A stretch of 64,000 nucleotides of DNA from Herbinix sp. (GTDB lineage: Bacteria; Bacillota; Clostridia; Lachnospirales; Lachnospiraceae): the NCBI GenBank assembly GCA_029240245.1, contig JARBTJ010000014.1:1-64000 (forward strand). The letters are read 5' to 3'. Within the stretch, counting starts at the first letter, position 1. The number at the start of each line of letters is the position of its first letter. The notes under the pieces were generated by a model. That model searched no databases. It was not told the DNA's origin and saw nothing but the letters and a program-made list of their open reading frames with translations. Shown piece by piece: positions 17,921 to 26,361 of this stretch. The translations under genes and the position numbers were made by a program.

Positions 17921-19456
17921 TTAATTTTCCTCCGGTGCTTTGAATTCCTTTATTGCTTTTGCAATATCATCGATCTGCCGCTTATCTGCCAGGAAACGGA
18001 TTTTTTTACCCGTATCAACCAGATAAAAGCTTTCATTATAAGGAAGATACGAAGCAGTAAGCGTAACATCCTTATCTTTAAAAATATGGTAGCTGATGGT
18101 TAAAATCGGTGTTAAGCCTTCTGTAGTTACCTCTTCTTTTAATTCAGAATCATATTTAGCACTAACCATACTCTGATAAACACCTTTGAAGTTATCTTCT
18201 GTCACTTCGTTCCCATTATTATAATAGGTTTTTGTAGTTTCCTCTTCTCCGGCATCATTTTTGGAGGTAGTTCGTTTTATCTCCATGGTATAGGGAACAC
18301 CGTCTATCTCGGCTGTAATCGAATCCACTGCTTCAATGTTGGGTATGTGGATGAAAGCATTCAAAAGGTCAAAGGTGTCAGGCCAAAGCATAGTATCAAT
18401 GCTGCTTGCACTTATGGTATAAACGGCATTGGAACCCTCCATTCTCACATAGTAATTTCCTTCTTCCTCCTGGTTACCGACATAAAGCTTAAATTCCTTA
18501 TCCTCCTGATAGGTCTTTTCCGTAATTTCTTCTCCCGTCGCCGGATCCTTCTCAGGTTCGGTAAGCGTTTCTGTACGTGATTCATAATAGCCGACATATA
18601 TGGTGGCTGCAGGGTCTGCTAACCCATAGGTAGCTAGGTCCTCACTGTTATAATCGATACAGGAAATGAAATCAAAGGTGCTATAGTTGGTAAGCAGGTC
18701 GGTTAACTTTGAAGTATCCAGATTATATCCGTCTTCATAGGGTTTTTTCATAACCCATGGGAACATACCGGTATTGGAATTATCGTACTCATTTTCTGCG
18801 TCATACACAATTTCAAAATCTTGTGAATCCCGATTTATAACGTCTATATGCTGGATATTTGCCGCTGTGATTGCCGGTGCCTCTTCTACCGCAGTCATCT
18901 CAAGATTGCTGTAGCTTAATCCCGAGCCGTAGCTACCGGCAAGCAGATAAATCTTGCCATCGTCATTCACTAGCGCATAATATCCTTCATTATCAATGGC
19001 TTCATCTCCAATGCGGTAGCTTAAAGTGGTTCCGTCCGCCAGCGTTGCTTCCAATAAGGCTTTCGATTCCGATAAACCATATTCCGCTAAGTCCTCTGGA
19101 TCTTCATTAATCAGACGCTCCGCTTTTACCTCGTCGATCAGATTAATCAGATCTTTCACATTGCTTTGGTTGATTGGACGCTCTGGCTCTGTCTCCAAAA
19201 TCCATACCTCATCCTTTAACACAAAGATCAAGTCAGCCTCCTCTGCCTGATAATGAAGTTTGCTTATTTGGGTCGTATCAATCGATCCTAACATTATGTC
19301 CTGCGCAGGCTCGTCATCAACATTTTCCTCAGATGTCTCCTCCGGTTGCCCTTCTTTCGCTTTCCAGTTACTATACCAAACATATCCAACGATTAAAACG
19401 CCTAATACCATAAGAAGAGAAATCATCTGAACAATATTTTTATTCTTCCTCTTCAT
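17921..19456 (-). CDS. DUF4340 domain protein of an ABC/Gld-like operon
   Basis: A 511-residue protein with an N-terminal membrane anchor (about residues 10-28), an acidic linker with many Glu and Asp, then two or three repeats of the DUF4340 type ('GLSESKALLEATLADGTTLSYRIGDEAIDNEGYYALVNDDGKIYLLAGSYG' and 'YGLADPAATIYVGYYE...YYVRMEGSNAVYTISASSIDTM'). The bulk would face outside. It begins one base after the stop of the GldG-like gene, so translation is probably coupled, and it closes a four-gene operon (ATPase, permease, GldG-like, DUF4340). Its role is unknown; the family regularly accompanies such transporters. Confidence 0.85.
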   Translation of the reverse strand: MKRKNKNIVQMISLLMVLGVLIVGYVWYSNWKAKEGQPEETSEENVDDEPAQDIMLGSIDTTQISKLHYQAEEADLIFVLKDEVWILETEPERPINQSNVKDLINLIDEVKAERLINEDPEDLAEYGLSESKALLEATLADGTTLSYRIGDEAIDNEGYYALVNDDGKIYLLAGSYGSGLSYSNLEMTAVEEAPAITAANIQHIDVINRDSQDFEIVYDAENEYDNSNTGMFPWVMKKPYEDGYNLDTSKLTDLLTNYSTFDFISCIDYNSEDLATYGLADPAATIYVGYYESRTETLTEPEKDPATGEEITEKTYQEDKEFKLYVGNQEEEGNYYVRMEGSNAVYTISASSIDTMLWPDTFDLLNAFIHIPNIEAVDSITAEIDGVPYTMEIKRTTSKNDAGEEETTKTYYNNGNEVTEDNFKGVYQSMVSAKYDSELKEEVTTEGLTPILTISYHIFKDKDVTLTASYLPYNESFYLVDTGKKIRFLADKRQIDDIAKAIKEFKAPEEN

Positions 19457-20917
19457 TTATTTCTTCCTCCTCCGATAACTGATAACGGTTCCAATTCCTA
19501 ATAACAGGAGCGGAATAATAAACACGGTGATTGCTCCCCAGAAGGAACTCTGCTGCTGGGATAATGTGATAATCTGTGGTGCCAGACTCTTGGAAGCTAT
19601 GGGTATCGCTGCACTGTCACCGGATAAATACCTTACCGTACCGCTTAACAGATACCCGTTACCATAGCCATTAATTACATCCTCACTGAACATAAGCTCC
19701 GAGCTGTATACCACCAGATTGGAGGTAATATTATTATAGATATCTGTCGAAATCATACCGATATCAAAGGGACCGTTGATATCCCCCTCCTCCTTGGCAA
19801 TTGTCTGTGCGTCAAGATTTACCTTCGAATAGGCTTGATCAGAGGTTGTCAGTAATGATGAGATGGTGAGTGAGCTTCTGGTATTATCCGCCTTTACGAT
19901 ACCAACGGGTACCATAGTAAGCGCTAACACCTTATTCTCCTTTGCATCCTGAGTGATATCATGGCTTATTATTTCCGGTACCAGATACTGAGGATAATTC
20001 GGCAGATACCTGTTGGTATCCTGCTCGATAACAAGTCCGTCCACCACAGCTACTCCATAATACTCCAAGATGGAAACAAGGTTTGGCAGGCTTCCTGCTT
20101 CATAATTTAATGTTACTATCGTATTACCGCCTGCTGCCATATAATCCTTTATAATTTTTGCTTCCCCTTCGGAAAGATCCGTAGCAGGAGCATTGATAAA
20201 AAGCATATCGCAGTCCTCGGGGATGCTGCTCTGTGTTAGCGTTTCCAATGTATTAACCTGAACATTCTGCTTTTCCATCATGGTCTTAAATACTTCGCCG
20301 ATTTCAACCTCGCCATGTCCTTCCACAACATACATGACCGGAAGATCCGGGCTAACGACATATTGAATGGCTTGTGTCATTTTAGCTTCAACATCAACAC
20401 CTGTGGTATAGGTCTCGTAAGTGTTGTAGTCCATTTCCTTTACCAGCATTTCATTACTGTCAATGTATTTTGCTCTGCCGGTTTCATTATTTACTACTAT
20501 AAAGCTGTTCTGGGTAATCTCCTCTTCCACATATTGAGATGCGAATTTAGGGTAGAGAAGAGGATCTTTTGCTTCTAATTTAATATGATCGGACAGGCTG
20601 TCATATTTTTTCGCTACCTCTTCGAACTCCGGATATTCATTACCTGTCTGTACCATATAATAAATCGTAACATCATCCTCTAAGCCTTTCACGATATCAA
20701 TGCTGTCCTTGGTGATACTGTAGAGGTTTTGTGTACTTAAATCAATCTTTAGGTCAAGCTTTGATACAAATAGATTGATAACTACCACGATTATCACTAC
20801 AATTGCCGTCAGAAAAGAAACATAAGCTCCGCTACGGAATTTTCGTCCGGAAAAGGATGCTTTTATGTTTGTGATAAAATTTTTCTTATTTTTATCTTGA
20901 TTCGATGTATTATTCAC
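19457..20917 (-). CDS. GldG-like ABC-associated auxiliary protein
   Basis: A 486-residue protein with an N-terminal membrane helix (residues 30-53, VSFLTAIVVIIVVVINLFVS), a large outside part, and a C-terminal helix (about 460-480) ending in YRRRKK. The outside part has the GldG/DUF7088 features 'SITKDSIDIVKGLEDDVTIYYMVQTGNEYPEFEEVAKKY' and an ABC-type-uncharacterised-transport (PF09822) domain with 'MYVVEGHGE' and 'DMLFINAPATDLSEGEAKIIKDYMAAGGNTIVTLNYEAG'. In Bacteroidetes, GldG works with GldA and GldF in gliding; in clostridia the function of the set is not known to me. It lies 18 bases after the permease gene. Confidence 0.86.
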   Translation of the reverse strand: MNNTSNQDKNKKNFITNIKASFSGRKFRSGAYVSFLTAIVVIIVVVINLFVSKLDLKIDLSTQNLYSITKDSIDIVKGLEDDVTIYYMVQTGNEYPEFEEVAKKYDSLSDHIKLEAKDPLLYPKFASQYVEEEITQNSFIVVNNETGRAKYIDSNEMLVKEMDYNTYETYTTGVDVEAKMTQAIQYVVSPDLPVMYVVEGHGEVEIGEVFKTMMEKQNVQVNTLETLTQSSIPEDCDMLFINAPATDLSEGEAKIIKDYMAAGGNTIVTLNYEAGSLPNLVSILEYYGVAVVDGLVIEQDTNRYLPNYPQYLVPEIISHDITQDAKENKVLALTMVPVGIVKADNTRSSLTISSLLTTSDQAYSKVNLDAQTIAKEEGDINGPFDIGMISTDIYNNITSNLVVYSSELMFSEDVINGYGNGYLLSGTVRYLSGDSAAIPIASKSLAPQIITLSQQQSSFWGAITVFIIPLLLLGIGTVISYRRRKK

Positions 20918-20935
20918 TGTATCTACCTCCCTTTC

Positions 20936-21799
20936 CTAGCTCCATCTCTTCTTTTTGATTACCTGAACGGTAAAAAAGGTAAAAAGAAATATTATGCTTA
21001 AGTAATAAATGATACTTGATAAATTAAAGATTCCGTAATTAAAGGAATCAAATCTTGAAGCAACCGAAATCCAATCAAATACTCGAATTACCGAGCCGTC
21101 AAATAGAGTCGGTTTTAAGAGATAAACTGCAGTAAGCCCAAGCACCATTAAAAATCCAATACCAATGGTAAATGTCAAATTTCGCATCAGCAGATAGATA
21201 ATCAAACAAATAACCAGTGCGATAATTGTAAATACGATATAAGCTGTTTTATTATCGGAAGGAAATGCTCCTGCAATACCTCCCATTAATACTGTAAATA
21301 AAAAGGTAATAAAGGATACAATCGCTGCTACCACCTGGCTTTCTGTCAATGAAGATATAAAGATTCCCATTGCTAAATACGCTGCTCCGAGTAAGGTAAA
21401 GCCAATGATACTGGAATAGGCAGACGCATAAGGAATTTTGCCATACAAGGACATAATCAGGGGATAGAAGCAGGTAATTAAGATTACACTGAAAAATACA
21501 GTAAATACTGCTAATAATTTACCCACTACAATTGCTCCGGCAGACACAGGGGAAGTAAATAAAAGTTGATCTGTCTTTTGCTTATTTTCCTCAGCAATTA
21601 ACCGCATGGTTAATATGGGAACTAATAATACGAATAAATAAATAACTCCGGAAAGCGTATATTCAAAATTTGCTGCACCGTACATTAAATTCTGAATATA
21701 AAAATAAATGCCGATGATCACCAGAAAAAATGCCATAAAGACATATCCGATCATCGATGTATAATAGGTACGCAGTTCTTTTTTATAAATCGCCAGCAT
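20936..21799 (-). CDS. ABC-2 type permease (GldF-like)
   Basis: A 287-residue membrane protein with six predicted helices, of the ABC-2 permease type found with GldG partners ('LAIYKKELRTYYTSMIGYVFMAFFL' opening, 'QKTDQLLFTSPVSAGAIVVGKLLAVFTVFF' after helix 2). I start it at the ATG at 21799 because AGGAGG lies nine bases upstream; this start is inside the end of the ATPase gene, so the two genes overlap by 17 bases and translation is likely coupled. Confidence 0.88.
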   Translation of the reverse strand: MLAIYKKELRTYYTSMIGYVFMAFFLVIIGIYFYIQNLMYGAANFEYTLSGVIYLFVLLVPILTMRLIAEENKQKTDQLLFTSPVSAGAIVVGKLLAVFTVFFSVILITCFYPLIMSLYGKIPYASAYSSIIGFTLLGAAYLAMGIFISSLTESQVVAAIVSFITFLFTVLMGGIAGAFPSDNKTAYIVFTIIALVICLIIYLLMRNLTFTIGIGFLMVLGLTAVYLLKPTLFDGSVIRVFDWISVASRFDSFNYGIFNLSSIIYYLSIIFLFTFFTVQVIKKKRWS

Positions 21800-22826
21800 C
21801 GGTATTATCCTCCTTATTATCGTTTCTACTATCATCTAATTCGTTATCCTGGTCATATAACTCTAAATCCTCCTCGGAAACACTTTCTTCGGCACTTCCA
21901 TTGGTTACCTTGAGGAAGATGTCCTCTAAGCTCATTCTTATGGTCTGCATCTCAAGGATAGGAGTTCCTAACTCACACATGGTATAAAAGATATCTTCAC
22001 GGATATCCTCATGTTCGTCACAGTGAACCATAAGATTTACAATTTCACTGCTCGTCTGCTCCTGAACTTCTATATTTTTAATCCGGGTAATCTTATTTAA
22101 GGCTGCGAGAATCTTCTCTTTGTCACCCTTAATCGATAATCTAAGACCGCCGGTGGAACCTAAGGACTCACTTAAGTTTTCCGTTTTATCACTTAAAATC
22201 AATTTACCCTTATCAATAATCATGACAGTATCACAAACGGCTGTTACCTCCTGCATAATATGGGAACTTAATATAACCGTATGATTTTTACTTAAAGTTT
22301 TGATTAAATCTCTGATTTCAATAATCTGCTTCGGATCAAGACCAACCGTTGGCTCATCCAGAATGATTAATTCCGGATAACCCATGATCGCCTGTGCAAG
22401 ACCTACCCTCTGCTTGTATCCCTTAGACAGATGCTTGATCAAGCGGTCTGCCATAGGAGCAATCCTGGTATCCTCCATAATATCTTCGATCATCCGATTC
22501 TTTTCGGATTTTTTCACTTTTTTAATATCCGCTACAAAATTTAAATATTCCCTGACAGTCATATCCGGATACAGGGGCGGGAACTCCGGTAAGTAGCCAA
22601 TCATCTTCTTCACCTTCTCCGGTTCCTCAAATACATCCAGACCGTTCACGGTTACCGTACCCTCAGTTGCCGATATATAGCCGGTGATGATATTCATGGT
22701 TGTTGATTTTCCAGCTCCATTCGGCCCTAAAAAGCCAAGAATTTGTCCTTTATCTACTGTAAAAGACAAATGATCTACTGCGGTATTATTTCCATAACGT
22801 TTCACTAAATTCTTTACCTCAATCAA
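21783..22826 (-). CDS. ABC transporter ATP-binding protein (GldA-like)
   Basis: A 347-residue cytosolic ATPase. Walker A is GPNGAGKS (near residue 35), the signature is 'LSKGYKQRVGLAQAI', Walker B 'LIILDEPTVGLD', and the H-loop 'SSHIMQEV'. Its last 30 residues are acidic and repetitive (EESVSEEDLELYDQDNELDD). I prefer a TTG start at 22826, where AAGGAGG is eight bases upstream and the product begins MIEVKNLVKRYG; the in-frame ATG at 22889 would add 21 residues unlike the family. It heads the four-gene operon. Confidence 0.9.
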   Translation of the reverse strand: MIEVKNLVKRYGNNTAVDHLSFTVDKGQILGFLGPNGAGKSTTMNIITGYISATEGTVTVNGLDVFEEPEKVKKMIGYLPEFPPLYPDMTVREYLNFVADIKKVKKSEKNRMIEDIMEDTRIAPMADRLIKHLSKGYKQRVGLAQAIMGYPELIILDEPTVGLDPKQIIEIRDLIKTLSKNHTVILSSHIMQEVTAVCDTVMIIDKGKLILSDKTENLSESLGSTGGLRLSIKGDKEKILAALNKITRIKNIEVQEQTSSEIVNLMVHCDEHEDIREDIFYTMCELGTPILEMQTIRMSLEDIFLKVTNGSAEESVSEEDLELYDQDNELDDSRNDNKEDNTDAGDL

Positions 22827-22964
22827 AATGGTCTCCTCCTTATATTTCATTTGCCACTCATAAGAACTATCATACAATAAGATTGTCAAAAAAATGTGAA
22901 CAAACTTAAAATATTTACCATCCTTTTGGTAATCATTCTATCATTTGCTTTTGAATATAACAAA

Positions 22965-23015
22965 GGCACTGAACAGATACCTCCAACGATCAGCAAGTGG
23001 TATTGATTCAATGCC
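22965..23015 (-). terminator. Probable terminator after dapB
   Basis: An imperfect inverted repeat of 17-bp arms, GGCACTGAACAGATACC (22965-22981) against GGTATTGATTCAATGCC (about 22999-23015), with three mismatches and a 17-base loop. On the minus strand it is followed by TTTGTT. It occupies the 312-base gap between dapB and the ABC operon, in which I see no gene. Confidence 0.45.
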
Positions 23016-23138
23016 CTGGATATAAATTATTAATTCTCACTTCATTCACTTTAGGCATAATAGAATTGCCTCAGGTGCAAAAATGTAAACCATTTCCTTG
23101 TGAAGTAATGTTTTGAGTATTTATGACTGCCTGAGTGT

Positions 23139-23894
23139 TTAGCCGATGACATCGCTCATCTGGTACATACCAAAGGCCTTTCCCGGTAAATATTTTGCAG
23201 CCTGAAGTGCTCCCTTAGCAAAGATCGCTTTGGAATACGCCGTGTGCTTAATTTCAATTAATTCATCCGTTCCGGCAAAGATTACTTCGTGCTCACCGAC
23301 AATGGTACCGCCGCGGACAGCTGAGATACCGATCTCCTTTTTACTTCTCATTGCACGCTCTGTTGAACGGTCGTATTTGTATTCATAATCGTTTCCAAGT
23401 GCATCATTCATAGCATCTGCTAAAGCCAGTGCTGTACCCGACGGTGCATCTACCTTCTTATTATGATGCTTCTCCACAATCTCAATATCAAAGCCTGCTT
23501 CAGCGAGAACCTTTGCGGCTTCCTGCAAGAGTTTCGTCATCAGGTTGATACCCATGGACATGTTTGCGGACCGCAATATTGGGATTTCCTTTGAGGCTTC
23601 TTCAATTAACACCAGCTCTTCTTTGGTAAAACCCGTTGTACACAACACGATTCCGGTTCCGGTACCAATTGCATATTCCAGCATCTCCGTAAGATTTCTG
23701 GGAGAAGAGAAATCAATAATCACATCCGCATTGCTCTTACACTGGGTAAAGCTTTGATACACCGGGTATTTATTATTCCTGCTCTGGGAAATGTCAATGC
23801 CTGCAACTATGATGGCGTTCTCGTCCGCTTCCACCATTTCTGTTATCACTTGTCCCATTTTACCGTTACAACCCCGTAAAATGATATTTGTCAT
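23139..23894 (-). CDS. dapB: 4-hydroxy-tetrahydrodipicolinate reductase
   Basis: Second enzyme of the lysine branch; NAD(P)H-dependent reduction giving tetrahydrodipicolinate. Its precursor also leads to dipicolinic acid, the spore-core compound handled by the SpoVA channel encoded in this window. The 251-residue product is of normal length, with 'RGCNGKMGQVI' (nucleotide binding), 'VIIDFSSP', 'LCTTGFTKEE' and the catalytic 'VEKHHNKKVDAPSGTALAL'. It follows dapA by about 38 bases and shares its lysine riboswitch. Confidence 0.96.
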   Translation of the reverse strand: MTNIILRGCNGKMGQVITEMVEADENAIIVAGIDISQSRNNKYPVYQSFTQCKSNADVIIDFSSPRNLTEMLEYAIGTGTGIVLCTTGFTKEELVLIEEASKEIPILRSANMSMGINLMTKLLQEAAKVLAEAGFDIEIVEKHHNKKVDAPSGTALALADAMNDALGNDYEYKYDRSTERAMRSKKEIGISAVRGGTIVGEHEVIFAGTDELIEIKHTAYSKAIFAKGALQAAKYLPGKAFGMYQMSDVIG

Positions 23895-23932
23895 ACGATG
23901 CTTCCTCCTATCCTAAGGCTCGCTTTTCTTAT

Positions 23933-24823
23933 TTAAATAGTCTTAAATCCTGCTGCCTGTAATTCTTTCAATAAACGTTCTGCATTCGCAGGCTCCATCT
24001 CGGTAAGCGGCATTCTTACCGGCCCTACCTTCATACCCATCAGATTCATTGCTTTCTTCACAGGAATCGGATTTACCTCGATAAACAGGGAATTGATTAA
24101 CGGAAGCAGTTTTAACTGTAAGTCAAGGCTTCCCTTAATATCGCCGGATAAGAATTTGTCCACGATGTCATGGGTAGCTCTCGGTGCTACATTTGATAAT
24201 ACGGAGATAACACCAATCCCCCCTAAGGAAAGTAAAGGCACAATAATATCATCACACCCGGAATATAAGTCTATTTTACCCTCTGTCAGCTGCATTAATT
24301 CAGCTATCTGAGAAATATTGGAACTGGCTTCTTTAATTCCAACGATATTATTAACGGTCTTTACCAGTGTTGCTACGGTCTGAGGTAATAAATTGCAGCC
24401 GGTTCTTCCCGGTACGTTATATAATATAATAGGAAGGTTCACAGAATCTGCTATTGCTGTAAAATGTGCGATTAAGCCCTTCTGTGTTGCTTTATTATAA
24501 TACGGAGTTACAACTAATAATGCATCTACTCCGTGATTTTCTGCTTCTTTCGAAAGATAGATGGCTGTTTGTGTGCAGTTTGATCCGGTACCTGCAATGA
24601 CCGGTACTCTTTTATTAACTTTCTCTACGGTATAACGGATACATTCTAAGTGTTCTTCATGGGTTAATGTGGACGCCTCTCCGGTGGTTCCGCAGATTAC
24701 AATACTATCCGTTCCTTCCGCTATTTGATATTCAATGATTTCTCCCAGCCTATCATAGTCCACTTCCATATTTTCTTTAAACGGTGTTACGATAGCCACA
24801 CCTGCTCCTTTAAATACTGCCAT
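23933..24823 (-). CDS. dapA: 4-hydroxy-tetrahydrodipicolinate synthase
   Basis: Condenses pyruvate with aspartate semialdehyde. The (beta/alpha)8 aldolase of 296 residues has 'GTTGEASTLTHEEH', the catalytic tyrosine in 'LYNVPGRTGCNL' and the Schiff-base lysine in 'NIVGIKEASSN'. I start it at the ATG at 24823, which gives the typical MAVFKGAGVAIVTPF opening and has GGAGGTG about nine bases upstream; the longer frame to 24892 has no family likeness. It is first in dapA-dapB and is preceded by a lysine riboswitch with a terminator. Confidence 0.96.
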   Translation of the reverse strand: MAVFKGAGVAIVTPFKENMEVDYDRLGEIIEYQIAEGTDSIVICGTTGEASTLTHEEHLECIRYTVEKVNKRVPVIAGTGSNCTQTAIYLSKEAENHGVDALLVVTPYYNKATQKGLIAHFTAIADSVNLPIILYNVPGRTGCNLLPQTVATLVKTVNNIVGIKEASSNISQIAELMQLTEGKIDLYSGCDDIIVPLLSLGGIGVISVLSNVAPRATHDIVDKFLSGDIKGSLDLQLKLLPLINSLFIEVNPIPVKKAMNLMGMKVGPVRMPLTEMEPANAERLLKELQAAGFKTI

Positions 24824-24941
24824 TTTAATGACACCTCCAAAATGAATTTTATGTGTAGACAGAAGGAAACATACGCACGGTTCCTCTGCCATGAACTACG
24901 AAATTCTTGTGTAAATGCCATTGCATCAGCCAGTCAAAATG

Positions 24942-24970
24942 CGTAAAAAAAGTCGACCTAGAGAGTCGAC
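24942..24970 (-). terminator. Intrinsic terminator of the lysine riboswitch
   Basis: On the minus strand GTCGAC, a seven-base loop, GTCGAC and then a run of seven T (down to 24945), located between the aptamer and dapA. This is the expression platform that stops transcription when lysine is bound. Upstream of it CTAAAGAATA (25031-25040 read on the minus strand) can pair perfectly with TATTCTTTAG (24972-24981), the likely competing structure. Confidence 0.75.
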
Positions 24971-25037
24971 ACTAAAGAATAACTGAAAAGCAACATGATA
25001 GACTTGTGCCTACACGTACCCACAGTATACTATTCTT

Positions 25038-25204
25038 TAGGCAGCGCTCCATCAAAATCTTGATGACAGTCATATAATTATTCATTATATGCCCAGCAAT
25101 CATAACATCAGGGTTATCATTGCTTCGGCACTGTTTCCTTTTGGCTGCGATCCTCTATTCCTGATATATCCCGCAGCTTACTGATAAACAATGCTCCTCT
25201 ACCA
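25038..25204 (-). promoter_or_regulatory. Lysine riboswitch (L box) of dapA-dapB
   Basis: On the minus strand the conserved parts occur in order: GGTAGAGGAGC at the 5' side of P1/P2 (25204-25194), CAGTAAGCTGCGGG, GTGCCGAAGCAA (about 25130-25119), TGCTGGGC (25097-25090), GACTGTCAT (25066-25058) and GGAGCGCTGCC (25048-25038). GGTAG and CTGCC close P1. The gene downstream, dapA, is a standard target. Assigned by eye from the consensus, not by a covariance model. Confidence 0.88.
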
Positions 25205-25240
25205 TAAGCAATATGTATTTTTCACAATATTCGTAAATTC

Positions 25241-25269
25241 ATATTAACACCGGTCAAAATACTTGTCAA
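25241..25269 (-). promoter_or_regulatory. Promoter of the riboswitch-dapA-dapB transcript
   Basis: TTGACA (25264-25269) and TAATAT (25241-25246) on the minus strand with a 17-base spacer; start of transcription near 25234, about 30 bases before the aptamer. Confidence 0.8.
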
Positions 25270-25315
25270 TTAATTTTTTTAAATTGTCTGACTTAAAATA
25301 CATTCCTGAGTATTT

Positions 25316-25403
25316 GTGAGAACAGGTTCTAACCGATTGAATATTGTTTGAGTATTGAACCTGAATCTGCTAAAAGATAAGTATCTTAAGAACCTGTTAT
25401 CAC
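25316..25403. repeat. Inverted repeat with 15-bp arms
   Basis: GTGAGAACAGGTTCT (25316-25330) and AGAACCTGTTATCAC (25389-25403) are complementary at 14 of 15 positions, 58 bases apart. It starts 23 bases beyond the stop codon of the SSB-like gene. There is no T run on either side, so an ordinary terminator is doubtful; a folded 3' RNA end or a small non-autonomous element are alternatives. Confidence 0.6.
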
Positions 25404-25425
25404 AATCGTAAAATATAATGGAATT

Positions 25426-26058
25426 TTAGTACTCCTCCAAATATTCCAGTTTACTTACGGATACCTCATAGGCAACCCGCTTTTCAAAATCAACATCTGT
25501 CATTTTCTTCTGATATTCACGGCTCTGGATTCTGCCCCAAATCTGAACATGACCACCAACACTGAAGGTCTCTGCGAATCTTGCATTTCTTCCCCAACAA
25601 ATGCAAGGTATATAATCCGACTTACCATACGGGCGATTCACTGCTAACAATACATCAGCAATTTCTCTTCCTAATGGTGTCTTGCGATAGATCGGCGGCT
25701 TACATACAAAGCCATCTAAGAAAATGTGATTTGGTTTCGCATTTTCGGTTAATTCATCCATTATTTTTATCTCTCTGGCAAATACAGATAAAACCAATTT
25801 ATTTTTACTCTCTTCATGACGGTTATAGGACCTGAATTGTCCCAGAACCTCAACAAACTTTCCCTTATAATTTTGCTTCACATCGGTAAGCCGTTCGGAA
25901 ACCATAACCGGAATCATATCATAAGAATTACTTAACCGGCTTACAACTACCTCCAAAATATAAAATCCTTCTCCAAAAACATCGTGGCTGAAAGTAAATT
26001 CACTAACCACTTCTCCTGCAATACTTACTTGATTGTTATCAAATACTTTATCTGTCAT
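25426..26058 (-). CDS. Single-stranded DNA-binding protein-like OB-fold protein
   Basis: A 210-residue soluble protein that appears to contain two OB-fold halves. The second half ('GFVCKPPIYRKTPLGREIADVLLAVNRPYGKSDYIPCICWGRNARFAETFSVGGHVQIWGRIQSREYQK') matches the SSB core with its PIYRKTPxGxEIaD-V-LAVNR motif; the first half ('VSIAGEVVSEFTFSHDVFGEGFYILEVVVSRLSNSYDMIPVMVSERL') looks like a diverged copy. It lacks the acidic C-terminal tail of replicative SSB (ends KLEYLEEY), so it is probably a specialised paralogue. The ATG at 26058 has GGGAGAGG six bases upstream. It stands alone. Confidence 0.8.
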   Translation of the reverse strand: MTDKVFDNNQVSIAGEVVSEFTFSHDVFGEGFYILEVVVSRLSNSYDMIPVMVSERLTDVKQNYKGKFVEVLGQFRSYNRHEESKNKLVLSVFAREIKIMDELTENAKPNHIFLDGFVCKPPIYRKTPLGREIADVLLAVNRPYGKSDYIPCICWGRNARFAETFSVGGHVQIWGRIQSREYQKKMTDVDFEKRVAYEVSVSKLEYLEEY

Positions 26059-26361
26059 ATCGTACCTCTCCCTTCTCTTCGGCGTTTTATGCACGCCAAT
26101 CTGCTCTAAAATGTGGGGTAAATGATACCGAAGACAAAACAGCATCATTCACCTATTGTTATATATATTCGAATTTCCATATTTTAGAAGTAAAAAATTA
26201 TATATATTTTAATATTATCCATATTTTGTTAACTTATACAAAAAAATCAAAAATAATTATGTACTTTTTACAAAACATACGTTGCTTTTATTTTATTACC
26301 TGTGCTACAATAGGTAGGTTGTTAAGGAATTACATTTTTTAAGAAAGAAAGGGAATATAGA
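26059..26361 (+). promoter_or_regulatory. Intergenic region with the typA promoter
   Basis: No gene is seen here. A plus-strand promoter reads TTGCTT (26282-26287), 18 bases, TACAAT (26306-26311), with TG one base ahead of the -10 (extended -10). Initiation near 26318, about 44 bases before the typA start; AAAGAAAGGG precedes that ATG. Confidence 0.6.
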
